Of a DNA stretch of 64,000 nt, positions 41,098-51,442 are shown one piece after another. Below the pieces are notes generated by a model that ran no database searches, had not been told where the DNA came from, and saw nothing but the letters and a program-made list of their open reading frames with translations. The first letter of the stretch is position 1. Every line of letters starts with the position of its first letter. The position numbers and the translations under genes were made by a program. The stretch covers positions 229,406,943-229,470,942 of the forward strand of contig NC_084482.1 of assembly GCF_030035675.1 (NCBI RefSeq), in the 5' to 3' direction. The stretch is from Rhineura floridana. Lineage: Eukaryota > Chordata > Lepidosauria > Squamata > Rhineuridae.

Positions 41098-41385
41098 GTA
41101 GATTTACTTATTTATTATTTAATTTATATCCCGCCCTTCCTCACATGCTCACATGCTTAGCTGTGTGTTGGGGCCCTTTGAGGAGCTGAAGCTTCGCTCC
41201 CCTCGCCCGCCCCGTTCCTGTGTAATGTCATCCGGAACAGACGGACCCATCAGGGCACAATTTCCTTCCCTTCATCCAACATCTCACAATATTCCCTCCT
41301 CGGAAAATAGCTCAGGTTTTGCACAGGTTTTTATATGAACCCTTTTTTACCCAAGACTCATTCTACAGCATATTTATTGGTTTAT

Positions 41386-41756
41386 TAAAAAATGATAGCT
41401 CACTTTTCGAGGAGCTTTCTCCTCAGAACAACTTACCATTTCCAATAAAAGCCAAACTTCACTGGAAAAATAAAAAAAAAATATAAAAAAGATATAACTG
41501 AATTATAAACCAGCAGTTATATGTATAAAAAAACAGAATATAAGACCTAATAAGGATCATAAAAACAGTAATTAAGAATTCTTTGTTCGGGGGGGGGGAC
41601 AAAAACCTTCCAACAAACTTGGAAAGCGTAATAATGTCTGGGCTTGTTTCACTTCAAAGGGAAGAGAACTCCACAGAACTGGCTCCACAGAGCTCAAAGC
41701 ACGTGGCCCGAGTTGCGTGCTGTTGGCAAGGCTTCACCCCTTTGCTCTCGTTCAAA
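41386..41756. other. Intron after the array, no gene
   Basis: Single-copy continuation (CTTTTCGAGGAGCTTTCTCC...) that shows the sequence before Penelope insertion: TTTCCAATAAAAGCCAAACTTC. An A-rich stretch lies at 41468-41490. Confidence 0.5.
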
Positions 41757-41806
41757 ATGTTCGCCATAAGTCGTAGTCGACTTGGAGGCACATAACAACA
41801 ACAACA
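41757..41806 (+). mobile_element. RTE/Sauria SINE tail fragment
   Basis: CGCCATAAGTCGTAGTCGAC then GGAGGCACATAACAACAACAAC. Only the last 50 bp. Confidence 0.85.
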
Positions 41807-41989
41807 TGCATTTATGATAACCAACTTCAGCATTGTGGGAAAATCTGTGTTTTTTATGGTAATGATAGTTGAATAGTGAGGTTATTCTTTCAATACCATT
41901 CTGCCAGCCCTCCCAGTTTCCTTTTCTGTTAGAATTAAGGTCACCATTTAATTTAGGAAAGCATAAACGTGGCCCTGCCCTCCTTTTTT

Positions 41990-43795
41990 TAGGGTAGCCC
42001 GGCAGACAATCTGTTTAGCGAGTGATGTTCATCCTGAAACGGGTGCAAAGTGGTGGGAGCTACTTCCCTCCCTCTTCCTACACGCCAGGTGTAAGTTCCC
42101 TACTAAATCAGAGGGCATTATCCACTTTCTCCACACAGCACACCTTTATGGCACATCCAATTACGCACTCTGAGGGTAAAGTTGCTCTCCACCATAGCAA
42201 TCTTGATGCCCCCTCCACATCAACTGTAGTCCCCAATGAGGTGTCCAGTGCAACGTCTGCTGGAACTTCTTCGGAACGGTTTCGGTTGATGCGGCCTGAG
42301 GACACAGACAAGGTGCTTGCGATGATGTGGTCAGCAACGTGTCTTCTTGACCCTTGCCCTTCTTGGCTTATTAAAGCTTGCCAAACGGATCTGACCAAGT
42401 GGATCCAGGGTGTGGTCAACGCCTCATTGCAGGAGGGAGTCGTTCCAGCCCCCCTGAAAGAGGCGGTGATCTAACTGCTCCTGAAAAAGCCCACCCTGGA
42501 CCCATTGGTTTATGACAACTACTGGCCAGTGCAAATACCCCCTTTTTAGGGAAGGGGATTGAGAGGGTTGTGGCACAGCAACTGCAAGTACTCTTGGATG
42601 AAACAGATTCTCTTGTCCCATCCCAGTCTGGGTTCAGGCCTGGTTATGGGACTGAATCGGCCTTGGTCACCCTGATGGATGACGTTTATCGGGAGAAGGA
42701 CAGGGGGAGTGCGACCCTGTCATTCTTACTTGATCTCTCAGCAGCTTTTCATACCATTGACCATGGTATCCTTTTGGGCCGACTTGGTGAGATGGGTATT
42801 GGAGGCACTGTTTTACAGTGGTTTCAGTCCTATCTCCAGGGTCGCTCTCAGAGAATAGCATTGGGTGACTGTCTTTTGGCCCCCTGGCAGTTGTGCTGTG
42901 GGGTGCCGCAGGGTACCATCTTGTCCCCCATGCTGTTTAACATCTATATGAAGCCCTTGGGAGCAGTCATCAGGAGATTTGGGGTGAGGTGTCAGCAGTA
43001 TGCTGATGATACCCAGCTCTATTTCTCTGTAACATTTGAACTGGGAGAGGCCGTGCAAGCCCTGGACTGCTGCCTGGACTCGGTGGTGGGCTGGATGAGG
43101 GTCAGTAAACTGAGTATAAATCCTAGCAAGGCGGAGGCACTGTAGGTTGGTGGTTCCTGAGTTTGGGTAACTGGTCAGTTGCCTGTTTCGGATGGGGTTG
43201 TACTCCCTCTGAAAGAGTGGGTCCGTAGTCTGGGGGTGCTCCTGGATCCATCTTTGTCGCTAGAGGCCCAGGTGACTCCCATGGCTAGGAGTGCCTTTTA
43301 CCACCTTTGGTTGGTGAGACAGCTGTGGCCGTTTCTGGACCGGGATAGCCTGACCACTGTTGTCCTAGAACTGGTAACTTCCAGGCTGGATTACTGTAAT
43401 GCACTCTATGTGGGGCTGCCCTTGAGATTGGCACGGAAGCTGCAGCTGGTGCAAAATGCAGCGGTGAGACAGCTCACTGGGGCAGGGTATCTCCAACATG
43501 TCACCCCGCTGCTGAAAGAATTGCACTGGCTGCCCATTTGCTACCGGGCCAAGTTCAAGGTTCTAGTTTTGGTGTACATATACAGCTGGGGACCAGGATA
43601 CTTGAAAGACCGCCTTATCCCTTATATAGCCAGTCGATCGCTGCGATCTGCAGGAGAGGGCCTCCTGCAGATACCATCTTATCAGGAGGTTCATTCTGCA
43701 CAATATAGGAAATGGACCTTTAGTGCGGCGGCACCTCCCTGTGGAATTCCCTCCCCTTAGATATTAGGCAGGCCCCATCTCTGCTATCTTTCCAT
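41990..43795 (+). mobile_element. L2-clade LINE, ORF2 reverse transcriptase part
   Basis: The + strand encodes L2 RT blocks: TPSFLVQSGFRPGY-like text reading VPSQSGFRPGYGTESALVTL, LLDLSAAFHTIDHGILLGRL, GVPQGTILSPMLFNIYMKPL, the catalytic QQYADDTQLYFS (about 43000), WMRVSKLSINPSKAEAL, SLGVLLDPSL, TSRLDYCNALYVGLP, VQNAAVRQLTG, LHWLPICYRAKFKVLVLVY. Three or more stops and shifts (for example 42472, 42547, 43143) break it. 5'-truncated; interrupted at 43796 by a CR1, and its 3' tail continues at 47036. Confidence 0.93.
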
Positions 43796-46700
43796 AAAAA
43801 CATAAGAAGAGCCTGCTGGATCAGGCCAGTGGCCTATCTAGTCCAGCATCCTGTTCTTACAGTGGCCAACCAGGTGCCTGGGGGAAACCCGCAAGCAGGA
43901 CCTGAGTGCAAGAACACTCTCCCCTCCTGAGGCTTCCGGCAACTGGTTTTCAGAAGCATGCTGCCTCTGACTAGGGTGGCAGAGCACAGCCATCATGGCC
44001 AGTAGCCATTGACAGCCCTGTCCTCCATGAATTTGTCTAATCTTCTTTTAAAGCCATCCAAGCTGGTGGCCATTACTTCGTCTTGTGGGAGCAAATTCCA
44101 TAGTTTAACTATGCGCTGAGTAAAGAAGTACTTCCTTTTGTCTGTCCTGAATCTTCCAACATTCAGCTTCTTTGAATGTCCACGAGTTCTAGTATTATGA
44201 GAGAGGGAGAAGAACTTTTCTCTATCCACTTTCTCAACGCCATGCATAATTTTATACACTTCTATCATGTCTCCTCTGACCCGCCTTTTCTCTAAACTAA
44301 AAAGCCCCAAATGCTGCAACCTTTCCTCGTAAGGGAGTCGCTCCATCCCCTTGATCATTCTGGTTGCCCTCTTCTGAACCTTTTCCAACTCTATAATATC
44401 CTTTTTGAGATGAGGCGACCAGAACTGTGCACAGTATTCCAAATGTGGCTGCACCATAGATTTATATCATGCCATTATAATGTCAGCTGTTTTATTTTCA
44501 ATCCCATTCCTAATTATCGCTAGCATAGAATTTGCCTTTTTCACAGCTGCCGCACACTGGGTCGACATTTTCATCGGGCTGCCCGCTACAACCCCGACGT
44601 CTCTCTCCTTGTCGGTCACCGCCAGTTCAGACCCCATGAGTGTATATGTGAAATTCAGATTTTTGGCTCCAATATGCATAATATTACACTTGTTTAGATT
44701 GAATTGCATTTGCCATTTTTCTGCCCATTCACTCAGTTTGGAGAGGTCTTTTTGGAGCTCTTCGCAATGTCTCTTTGTTTTAACGACCCTGAACAATTTA
44801 GTATCGTCAGCAAACTTGACCACTTCACTGTTCATTCCTAATTCTAGGTCATTAATGAACAAGTTGAAAAGTACAGGTCCCAATACCGATCCTTGAGGGA
44901 CTCCACTTTCTACAGCCCTCCATTGGGAGAACTGTCCGTTGATTCCTACTCTCTGCTTTCTGCTTCTTAACCGATTCTTTATCCACAAGAGGTCTCTTAT
45001 TCCATGACTGCTCAGCTTCCTCAGAAGTCTTTGGTGAGGTACCTTGTCGGAAGCTTTTTGAAAGTCTAAGTACACTATGTCCACTGGATCACCTCTATCT
45101 ATATGCTTGTTGACACTCTCAAAGAATTCTAATAGGTTACTGAAACAGGACATTCCTTTGCAGAAGCCTTGCCGGCTCTGCTTCAGCAAGGCTTGTTCTT
45201 CTATGTGCTTAGTTAATCTAGCTTTAATAATACTTTCTACCAGTTTTCCAGGGACAGAAGTTAAGCTAACTGGCCTGTAATTTCCGGGATCCCCCCTGGA
45301 TCCCTTTTTGAAGATTGGTGTTACATTTGCCACTTTCCAGTCCTCAGGCACGGAGGAGGACCTGAGGAACAAGGTACATATTTTAGTTAGCAGATCAGCA
45401 ATTTCACATTTGAGTTCTTTGAGAACTCTCAGTTGGATGCCATCCAGGCCCTGTGATTTGTCAGTTTTTATATTGTCTATTAAGCCTAGAACTTCCTATC
45501 TCGTTACCACTATTTGTCTCAGTTCCTCAGAATCCCTTCCTGCAAATGTTAGTTCAGGTTCAGGGATTTGCCCTATATCTTCCACTGTGAAGACAGATGC
45601 AAAGAATTCATTTAGCTTCTCTGCAATCTCCTTATCATTCTTTAGTACACCTTTGAGTCCCTTCTCATCCAAGAGTCCAATCGCCTCCCTAGATGGTCTC
45701 CTGCTTTGAATGTATTTATAGAACTTTTTGTTGTTGGTTTTTATGTTCTTAGCAATGTGCTCCTCAAATTCTTTTTTAGCATCCCTTATTGTCTTCTTGC
45801 ATTTCTTTTGCCAGAGTTTGTGTTCTTTTTTATTTTCTTCATTCGGACAAGACTTCCATTTTCTGAAGGAGGACTTTTTGCCTCTAAGAGCTTCCTTGAC
45901 TTTGCTCGTTAACCATGCTGGCATCTTCTTGGCCCTGGCGGTACCTTTTCTTATCTGCGGTATGCACTCCAGTTGAGCTTCTAATATAGTGTTTTTAAAC
46001 AACTTCCAAGCATTTTCGAGTGATGTGACCCTCTGGACTTTGTTTTTCAGCTTACTTTTTACCAATCCCCTCATTTTTGTGAAGTTTCCTCTTTTGAAGT
46101 CAAATGTGACCATGTTGGATTTTCTTGGCAATTGGCCAGTTACATGTATGTTTAATTTAATAGCACTATGGTCACTGCTCCCAATCGGTTCAACAACACT
46201 TACATCTCGCACCAGGTCCCAGTCCCCACTGAGGATTAAGTCCAGGGTTGCCGTCCCTCTGGTCGGTTCCATGACCAACTGGTCTAGGGAATAGTCATTT
46301 AGACTATCTAGAAACTTTGCTTCTTTGTCATGACTGGAACACATATGCGGCCATTCTGTGTCTGGGTAGTTGAAGTCACCCATTACTACCACATTTCCTA
46401 GTTTGGATGCTTCCTCAATTTCATATCTCATCTCCAGGTCTCCCTGAGCATTTTGATCAGGGGGACGATAGATTGTTCCCAGTATTAAATCCCTCCTGGG
46501 GCATGATATCACCACCCACAATGATTCTGTGGAGGAGTCTGCCTCCTTTGGGGTTTCGAGCTTGCTGCATTCAATGCCTTCTTTCACATATAGAGCGACT
46601 CCGCCACCAATACGTCCTTCTCTGTCCTTCCGATATAGTTTATATCCAGGGATAACCGTATCCCACTGGTTTTCTCCATTCCTCCAGGTCTCTGTTATGC

Positions 46701-47035
46701 TCACTATATCAATGCTCTCCTCTAAGACCAAGCACTCCAGTTCTCCCATCTTTGTCAGAGGCTCCTAGCATTAGCGTACAGGCACTTGTAAGCAGTGTCT
46801 CTCTTCAAGTGTCTTTGGCACTTGTGGTTTGGCCTGTGGTAATTTTGCCGTTCTGAATTGATATCCTGTGCCCCTGCTCTCACAATGCCTACTTCTAGGC
46901 CTACCCCTTTTAAAATCTCATCATTTCTTTGGTCTTTATCCCAGGGGGGAGGTTTATTCCAAACCGGACCTTCCTTAGCTCCTGTCGGGTTTCCCCCCTC
47001 AGTCAGTTTAAAAGCTGCTCTGCCACCTTTTTAAG
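43796..47035 (-). mobile_element. CR1 LINE, 3.2 kb, inserted in L2 (copy B)
   Basis: Minus strand, nearly complete ORF2: endonuclease from MGELECLVLEE (46749) through MGDFNYPDTEWP; RT 45372-44467 with NYRPVSLTSV, YLDFQKASDKVPH, VPQGSVLGPVLFN and catalytic KFADDTKLFR (about 44815); C-terminus 44457-43993 with YCAQFWSPHLKKD and LFSLEKRRVRGDM. Three frame breaks. The 3' tail at 43796-43850 is the reversed TTCTTATG-type end. The 5' UTR reaches the L2 junction at about 47035. Its 5' third matches 1-1075. Confidence 0.94.
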
Positions 47036-47306
47036 GTTGCCTATTGAAGACTTTACTCTTCCAACAAGCCTTTTCCGTTGAGACCTATCCCAGTCTGTGT
47101 CTGTGTTAGAAATGCTTTTTAATATTTGTTTTAACAATATGTTTTAACCCTTTTTAAAAGATGTTTTAACGTTGTTAAATTTTTAACGTTGTTTTGTTTT
47201 AATATAATCTAAGGTCTGTTTTTACGATGTTTTAAAGTGTCTTTAGCATTTTTCCTTGCATCCCTGGGCTCCTACTGGGAGGAAGGGGGGTATATAGATC
47301 TAATAT
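47036..47306 (+). mobile_element. L2 3' tail (continues the L2 at 41990)
   Basis: GGTTGCCTATTGAAGACTTT then CTTCCAACAAGCCTTTTCCG, a T-rich UTR, and CCCTGGGCTCCTACTGGGAG...TATATAGATCTAATA. Joined to 43795, this restores a continuous L2 3' part. Confidence 0.85.

Positions 47307-47378
<72 letters not shown>
47307..47378. repeat. (GATA)n microsatellite
   Basis: About 17 GATA units at the end of the L2 tail. Copy A has only a short (AGAC)n run at the same place (about 1267-1283). Confidence 0.97.
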
Positions 47379-48140
47379 GTTATAAAATACACCCCCGTCT
47401 CACACCCTTTTCTATTGGGAACCAATGGGTCTCTCCATATTCTGTCCTTGCAGTAGCCTCTTGTCCAGAGTATAGGTTGCACATCAGGACAGTCAGATGC
47501 TGTCGCACCCCCATTTCTTTTAAAGCATTCCATAGTTTTTCATGATCTACACAGTTAGAGGCTTTGCTATCATCTATAAAGCACAGGGTGATTTCCTTCT
47601 GAAATTCCTTGCTCTGTTCCATTATCCAATGTATGTTTGCGATACGATATGTGGTACCTCTTCGCTTTCTAATCCAGCTTGGACATCTGGCATTTCTTGC
47701 TCCATATACGGTAGTGTTTGTTGTAGAATCTTGAGCATTACTTTACTTGCATGGGATATTATGGTAATCATTCAAAAATTACTGCATTACCTGAGATCAT
47801 CTTTCTTTAGAGTTGGTTATATATATTGAACGCTTCCAGTCTGTGGGCCATTGTTTTCTTTTCCATATTTCTTGACAGATTTTTCTCAACATTTGGACAG
47901 ATACCATCTCAGTAGCTTGTAGCAACTCTATTGGTATGCCATCTGTTCCTGGTGATTGTTTCTTCCACGTATTTTAAGAGTAGCTTTTACCTCACATTCT
48001 ACAATTTCTGGTTCTTCATCATATGGTTCCTCCGTGAATGAATCTGTCATCCTTGCATCTCTTTTATACAGTTCTTCAGTGTATTGCTTCCATCTTCCTT
48101 GTATTATACAGCCACGAGAGTGGCTGTATACTATAGCCAG
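47379..48140 (-). mobile_element. RTE-BovB-like LINE fragment (copy B)
   Basis: Same as 1285-2050: DDSKASNCVDHEKLWNALKE, QEATARTEYGETHWFPIEKG; upstream text QGRWKQYTEELYKRDARMTD, SFTEEPYDEEPEIVECEVKA. Several frame changes; no YADD block or 3' end. Confidence 0.82.
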
Positions 48141-48650
48141 TGTGGATTTTTCACCTTCCACAATGTTAAATTGAAAATACACCCCAAGCCATTCTGATGC
48201 TTCCCATGAGCTCATTTCAAAACAAAACCTTACAAATCTTATAGTCCTGAACTCAGAAACGCTTGCTTAACAGTACTCCCCATTTTCATGGTGATACATA
48301 AAACAGTCAGAGAGAATCAAGAGTTGAAAGGCTAAAGAGAGAGAAAAAAAACCCAGAGCCCTTTTGGACTTTTTTCTCTCAGAGTTCTCAAAATATGTTG
48401 AATTTCATTAAAAAATCAGCCATGTTCACGGAGTACCTGTAATCCTAATACTGACCTTGCCCCATACTCTGACCTTCATCTAGTGCAGTTGAAAAGTTGA
48501 AAAAATGCCTGGCTGATTTTTAATTAATTTAATAAATTTTGGCTGGAGCCCTATGATAGTGTCAGGCATGCTCAGTAAGAACCAACTGTCAGAGTTCTAA
48601 AACCCAGACTCACAGCTGCTGGGCTTGGCTAATCAGGGGGCCACAGCCAC
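48141..48650. other. No gene recognised (copy B)
   Basis: Counterpart of 2051-2560 with a few small indels (for example GAGAATCAAG for GAGTCAAG). Confidence 0.6.
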
Positions 48651-48665
48651 TCCAGACTTTGATTT

Positions 48666-48840
48666 CATGTAAGACAGTCATGGCTTCCCCCAGAGGATCC
48701 TGGGAAATGTAGTTTGTGAGGGGTGCTGAGAGGAGACTCCAATCCCCTGACAGAGCTCCAGTCTCCTAGCAACTCTCAGCACCCTTTACTAGCTACAATT
48801 CCCAGGACTCTGTGAGAGGAGCCATGACTGCCCAAGTGTA
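48666..48840. repeat. Foldback (MITE-like) inverted repeat, copy B
   Basis: Counterpart of 2560-2745, same arms. Confidence 0.55.
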
Positions 48841-49055
48841 ATGGAGGCCTGGTGTGGATGTGGCGAGGGACAGCTTTGGTTTAAATTTGGGTGGGAGGTA
48901 GGGTTGCCAGGTTCGGGGCCTGAGACTGATCCTGTATCTTTAGGAGAAGAGAAAGTCAGCCAAGTGCAGGTGTTCTTGCAACAAGAGACCTCTTGGTTAG
49001 CCTTCCCTTCTGCCTGGTACCCACCCACCCAATCGCGTACCCCCTGCCTGCTCAT

Positions 49056-49265
49056 CCCCCAAGTCAGTGTTGGACTATGACCTGGGAGACCAGGGTTTGA
49101 ATCCCCACACAGCTATGAAGCTCACTGGGTGACCTTGGGCCAGTCACTGCTTCTCAGCCTCAGAGGAATGCAATTGTAAAACCACCTCTGAATACCATTT
49201 ACCATGAAAACCCTATTCAAAGGGTTGCCATAACTCCAGTTGACTGGAAGACAGTACATTTCCAT
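49056..49265 (+). mobile_element. Sauria-type SINE (copy B)
   Basis: Counterpart of 2950-3162, with the same B box, core and diverged tail. Confidence 0.85.
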
Positions 49266-49970
49266 TTTCAGACATGATTGCACAGAAATAAATCCCACTA
49301 AACTCAAAAAGTATGCAAATGACCAAACCCTCCCTCCCTTCTCCCTCCTATCCCCTCCCTCTTGCCCCTTCCCTCCCCTTCCTTTTTACCTATCTTAATA
49401 TGATTGCACGGAAGTGAATACCATTGAACTCCATAAGCATACAAATGATCAAACCTGCCCTCCACTCCCCCTTCCTTTGCCCCCCTCCAATATGCTCCTT
49501 CTCTTTCCCCTCCCCCTCCCCAATGGTCAGTTTTATCTATCCTAATCATGATTGCATAGGAGTAAATCCAATTGAACTCAATAATCATGCAAATGATCAG
49601 ACCTGCCTTTCCCCTCCTTCCCTTTCCTCTCCCTTCCTCCTCCCCTCCCCTCTTCCTTCTTCCTCCTCCCCTGCCCACTTCAGCCCTCCATCCCTCCCCC
49701 CGGTCAGTTTTACCTACCCTAAGCATGATTGCATGGGAGTAAATCGCACTGAACTCAATAAATATGCAAATGATCACATCTGTCCTTCTCCCCTCCCCCT
49801 CCTGCCTGCTCCCATCCCAGTCCTCCCCTCTGCCTTTCTTCCCCTCCCTCCTCCCCCTCCCTTCCCCATCCCCTGTGGTCAGTTTCACCTATCCTAAGCA
49901 TAATTGCAGGGGAGTAAATCCCACTGAACTCAATAAGCATGCAAATGATCAATCCATTTTCAGCAAACTT
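49266..49970 (+). repeat. Pyrimidine-rich minisatellite (copy B)
   Basis: Same five conserved blocks as 3163-3905, but about 55 bp of the first C/T tract, including the following GGTCAGT, is deleted at about 49383. Four octamers ATGCAAAT are kept. Confidence 0.85.
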
Positions 49971-50056
49971 GCACAGGATCCCATTAATTACCTCCCAGAT
50001 TAAAAAGCAGGGAAATTCACTAGTTGGCAAAAAAACCTTGTGGTTTAAGAACGTAC

Positions 50057-50294
50057 CTATAGCGCACAGCGATTTCTATCAAACTTTCAAAAGCAGGGAA
50101 ATTGGGCAGCTATAGTGAATGCACCAGGGGAGCAGGAGACCTGAACTCTTCTCTGAGATATTGGACTGCCCTACAAATTGGTCAAAATGCAAACACCATT
50201 TGGGTTGGTCTTTCACAGTCCAATCCACTTCCTGTGTAGCTTGAACGAATTTGGAAACATGTGCCTCTGAGCATATGGGGAGTGGTGGCAACAC
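50057..50294 (-). pseudogene. Exon-like cassette copy 2 (possible class II alpha-1 exon)
   Basis: On the minus strand an acceptor (TTTCTATTATTTGGGCTGATTGCAG) precedes a 238-bp block that ends in TATAG|GTACGT. A 71-codon frame reads SEAHVSKFVQATQEVDW...KWCLHFDQFVGQSNISEK. Size is near the 246-249 bp of class II alpha-1 exons, and HV-x-F-x-Q...LHFD can be laid on the HVIIQAEF...FDFD part of alpha-1. The similarity is weak and the frame closes before the donor. It could be another decayed exon or a repeat. Confidence 0.38.
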
Positions 50295-50375
50295 CTGCAA
50301 TCAGCCCAAATAATAGAAAGAAGACATGTGCTGTGCTGATCTTGTTTTAGCAGGGAGGAAGCAACATTATTAATT

Positions 50376-50684
50376 CAATTCATATTGTTCAGATGGTCAC
50401 TTTAAATATGTCTGATTTACTTTGCGATTTTAGTGAAGTTTCCTATAGGAAATCATTTTCTTTTGCTTTTATTTCTATGAATATGTGAAGTACAGCGACA
50501 CTGCATAATTTACACTAAAAAACTCCAAACATAATTGTGGAATAATGTCACTGACTTCTGCAGAATAGTCTCCAGGGGACCTCAGAAGTGTCTCAATCTG
50601 CACAAGATAAAACAGTGGGAGGTGAAATATATTCTAGCAAAATTCTAGATGTGCTCTATGTTCGCTCTTATCTCCATTGTGTAT
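50376..50684. other. No feature recognised
   Basis: AT-rich, non-coding, with no recognised repeat. It ends at the TTTAA target-site duplication of the solo LTR. Confidence 0.5.
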
Positions 50685-50689
50685 TTTAA

Positions 50690-51022
50690 TGTTGGCTATT
50701 AAACCGAGAAAGCAGAGGTTAAATTTCCACAAGTGAGCTACGTGACTTAGAAGCGAAAGTTGGCAGAGCTCGAGCCATCTTCAAGGACACGTTGCTATGC
50801 AACCTAGGCTCGGGCAGCTGGCCTTATCTATATAGAGGGCCAGCAGACACTTGTGAGTGTGGGGGTCGAGGAGTTTGTACAGAGAGAGCTGTGATATATT
50901 GTCAGTAAAGTAACTCTTAAAACTTATTGCTTGTCCGGCTCATACCTTCAACTGGCATCTAGCCTGTCACTATACTGTTCTGCATCCTGGGCATCTGCTT
51001 GCGCCAGATCCAACATCCAACA
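50690..51022 (+). mobile_element. Solo LTR (copia-like fossil)
   Basis: 333 bp with TGTTGG...CCAACA termini and an exact 5-bp target-site duplication TTTAA (50685-50689 and 51023-51027). A TATA-like TATCTATATAGAGGG is at about 50826-50840, followed by a GTAAAGTAACTC stretch. It also holds an RFX-like inverted pair GTTGCTATGCAAC at 50791-50803. No internal region. The orientation is inferred from the TATA box. Confidence 0.75.
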
Positions 51023-51027
51023 TTTAA

Positions 51028-51442
51028 ATCTCCAGCATTCTATCCTTCTGTTCTGTCCCTGGCTTCCTTTGTTTTTTCAATGCAACACTCAACTCTAAAG
51101 TTCTCAAGGGGCCCAGAGATTCCTGGTCTAACCGTTCGTAAACTCCCAAAGGCTCCATTTCGCCTGGAGAGCCCTAATTCAGCAACTCGGCAGGGAGCCG
51201 GACAATCTTCGTAGTTTACAAGCCTTCACTGTTATCTGGAGGGAAGCCAAAGCTACCTCAGGCGAACTGTCAAGAGGGAAGATAAGGGCCTGCCAGCCCC
51301 CGGGAAACCAGGTCGCCCAAGTCCAATGTAACAGGGATAAAAGTCTTCAGGCGTTTAAGGCCGTGGCCTACTCCTACTTCCCTTTTTTATCCCTTTTTTT
51401 CCTCCCCGTTTCTACTTTCGTTTGGGCGAGCTCCCTGTTATC
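51028..51442 (+). other. Presumed 5' untranslated region of the ORF1-like remnant
   Basis: Non-coding. It ends with a C/T-rich stretch and ATCATGG at the candidate start codon (51443). The sequence on both sides of the solo LTR is continuous once the LTR is removed. Confidence 0.4.

Larger units (their letters stand above)
38363..41385 (+). repeat. Tandem triplication (about 1.02 kb units) carrying KRAB-B exons
   Basis: Units start at TCTCTGATAGAGTTCAAAAT at about 38364, 39385 and 40405. Each contains the right half of the Penelope-like repeat, about 330 bp of intron and one B exon. Period 1020 bp between units 1 and 2, about 1000 to unit 3. Units 1 and 2 differ at only a few positions. Unit 3 differs by keeping the original Penelope end (40680-40745), lacking the AT-rich GCCAAACTTC block there, and gaining a CR1 fragment. 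The junction text CAGCATATTTATTGG|TCTCTGATAG shows short homology (TTGG/ATGG). Confidence 0.95.
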
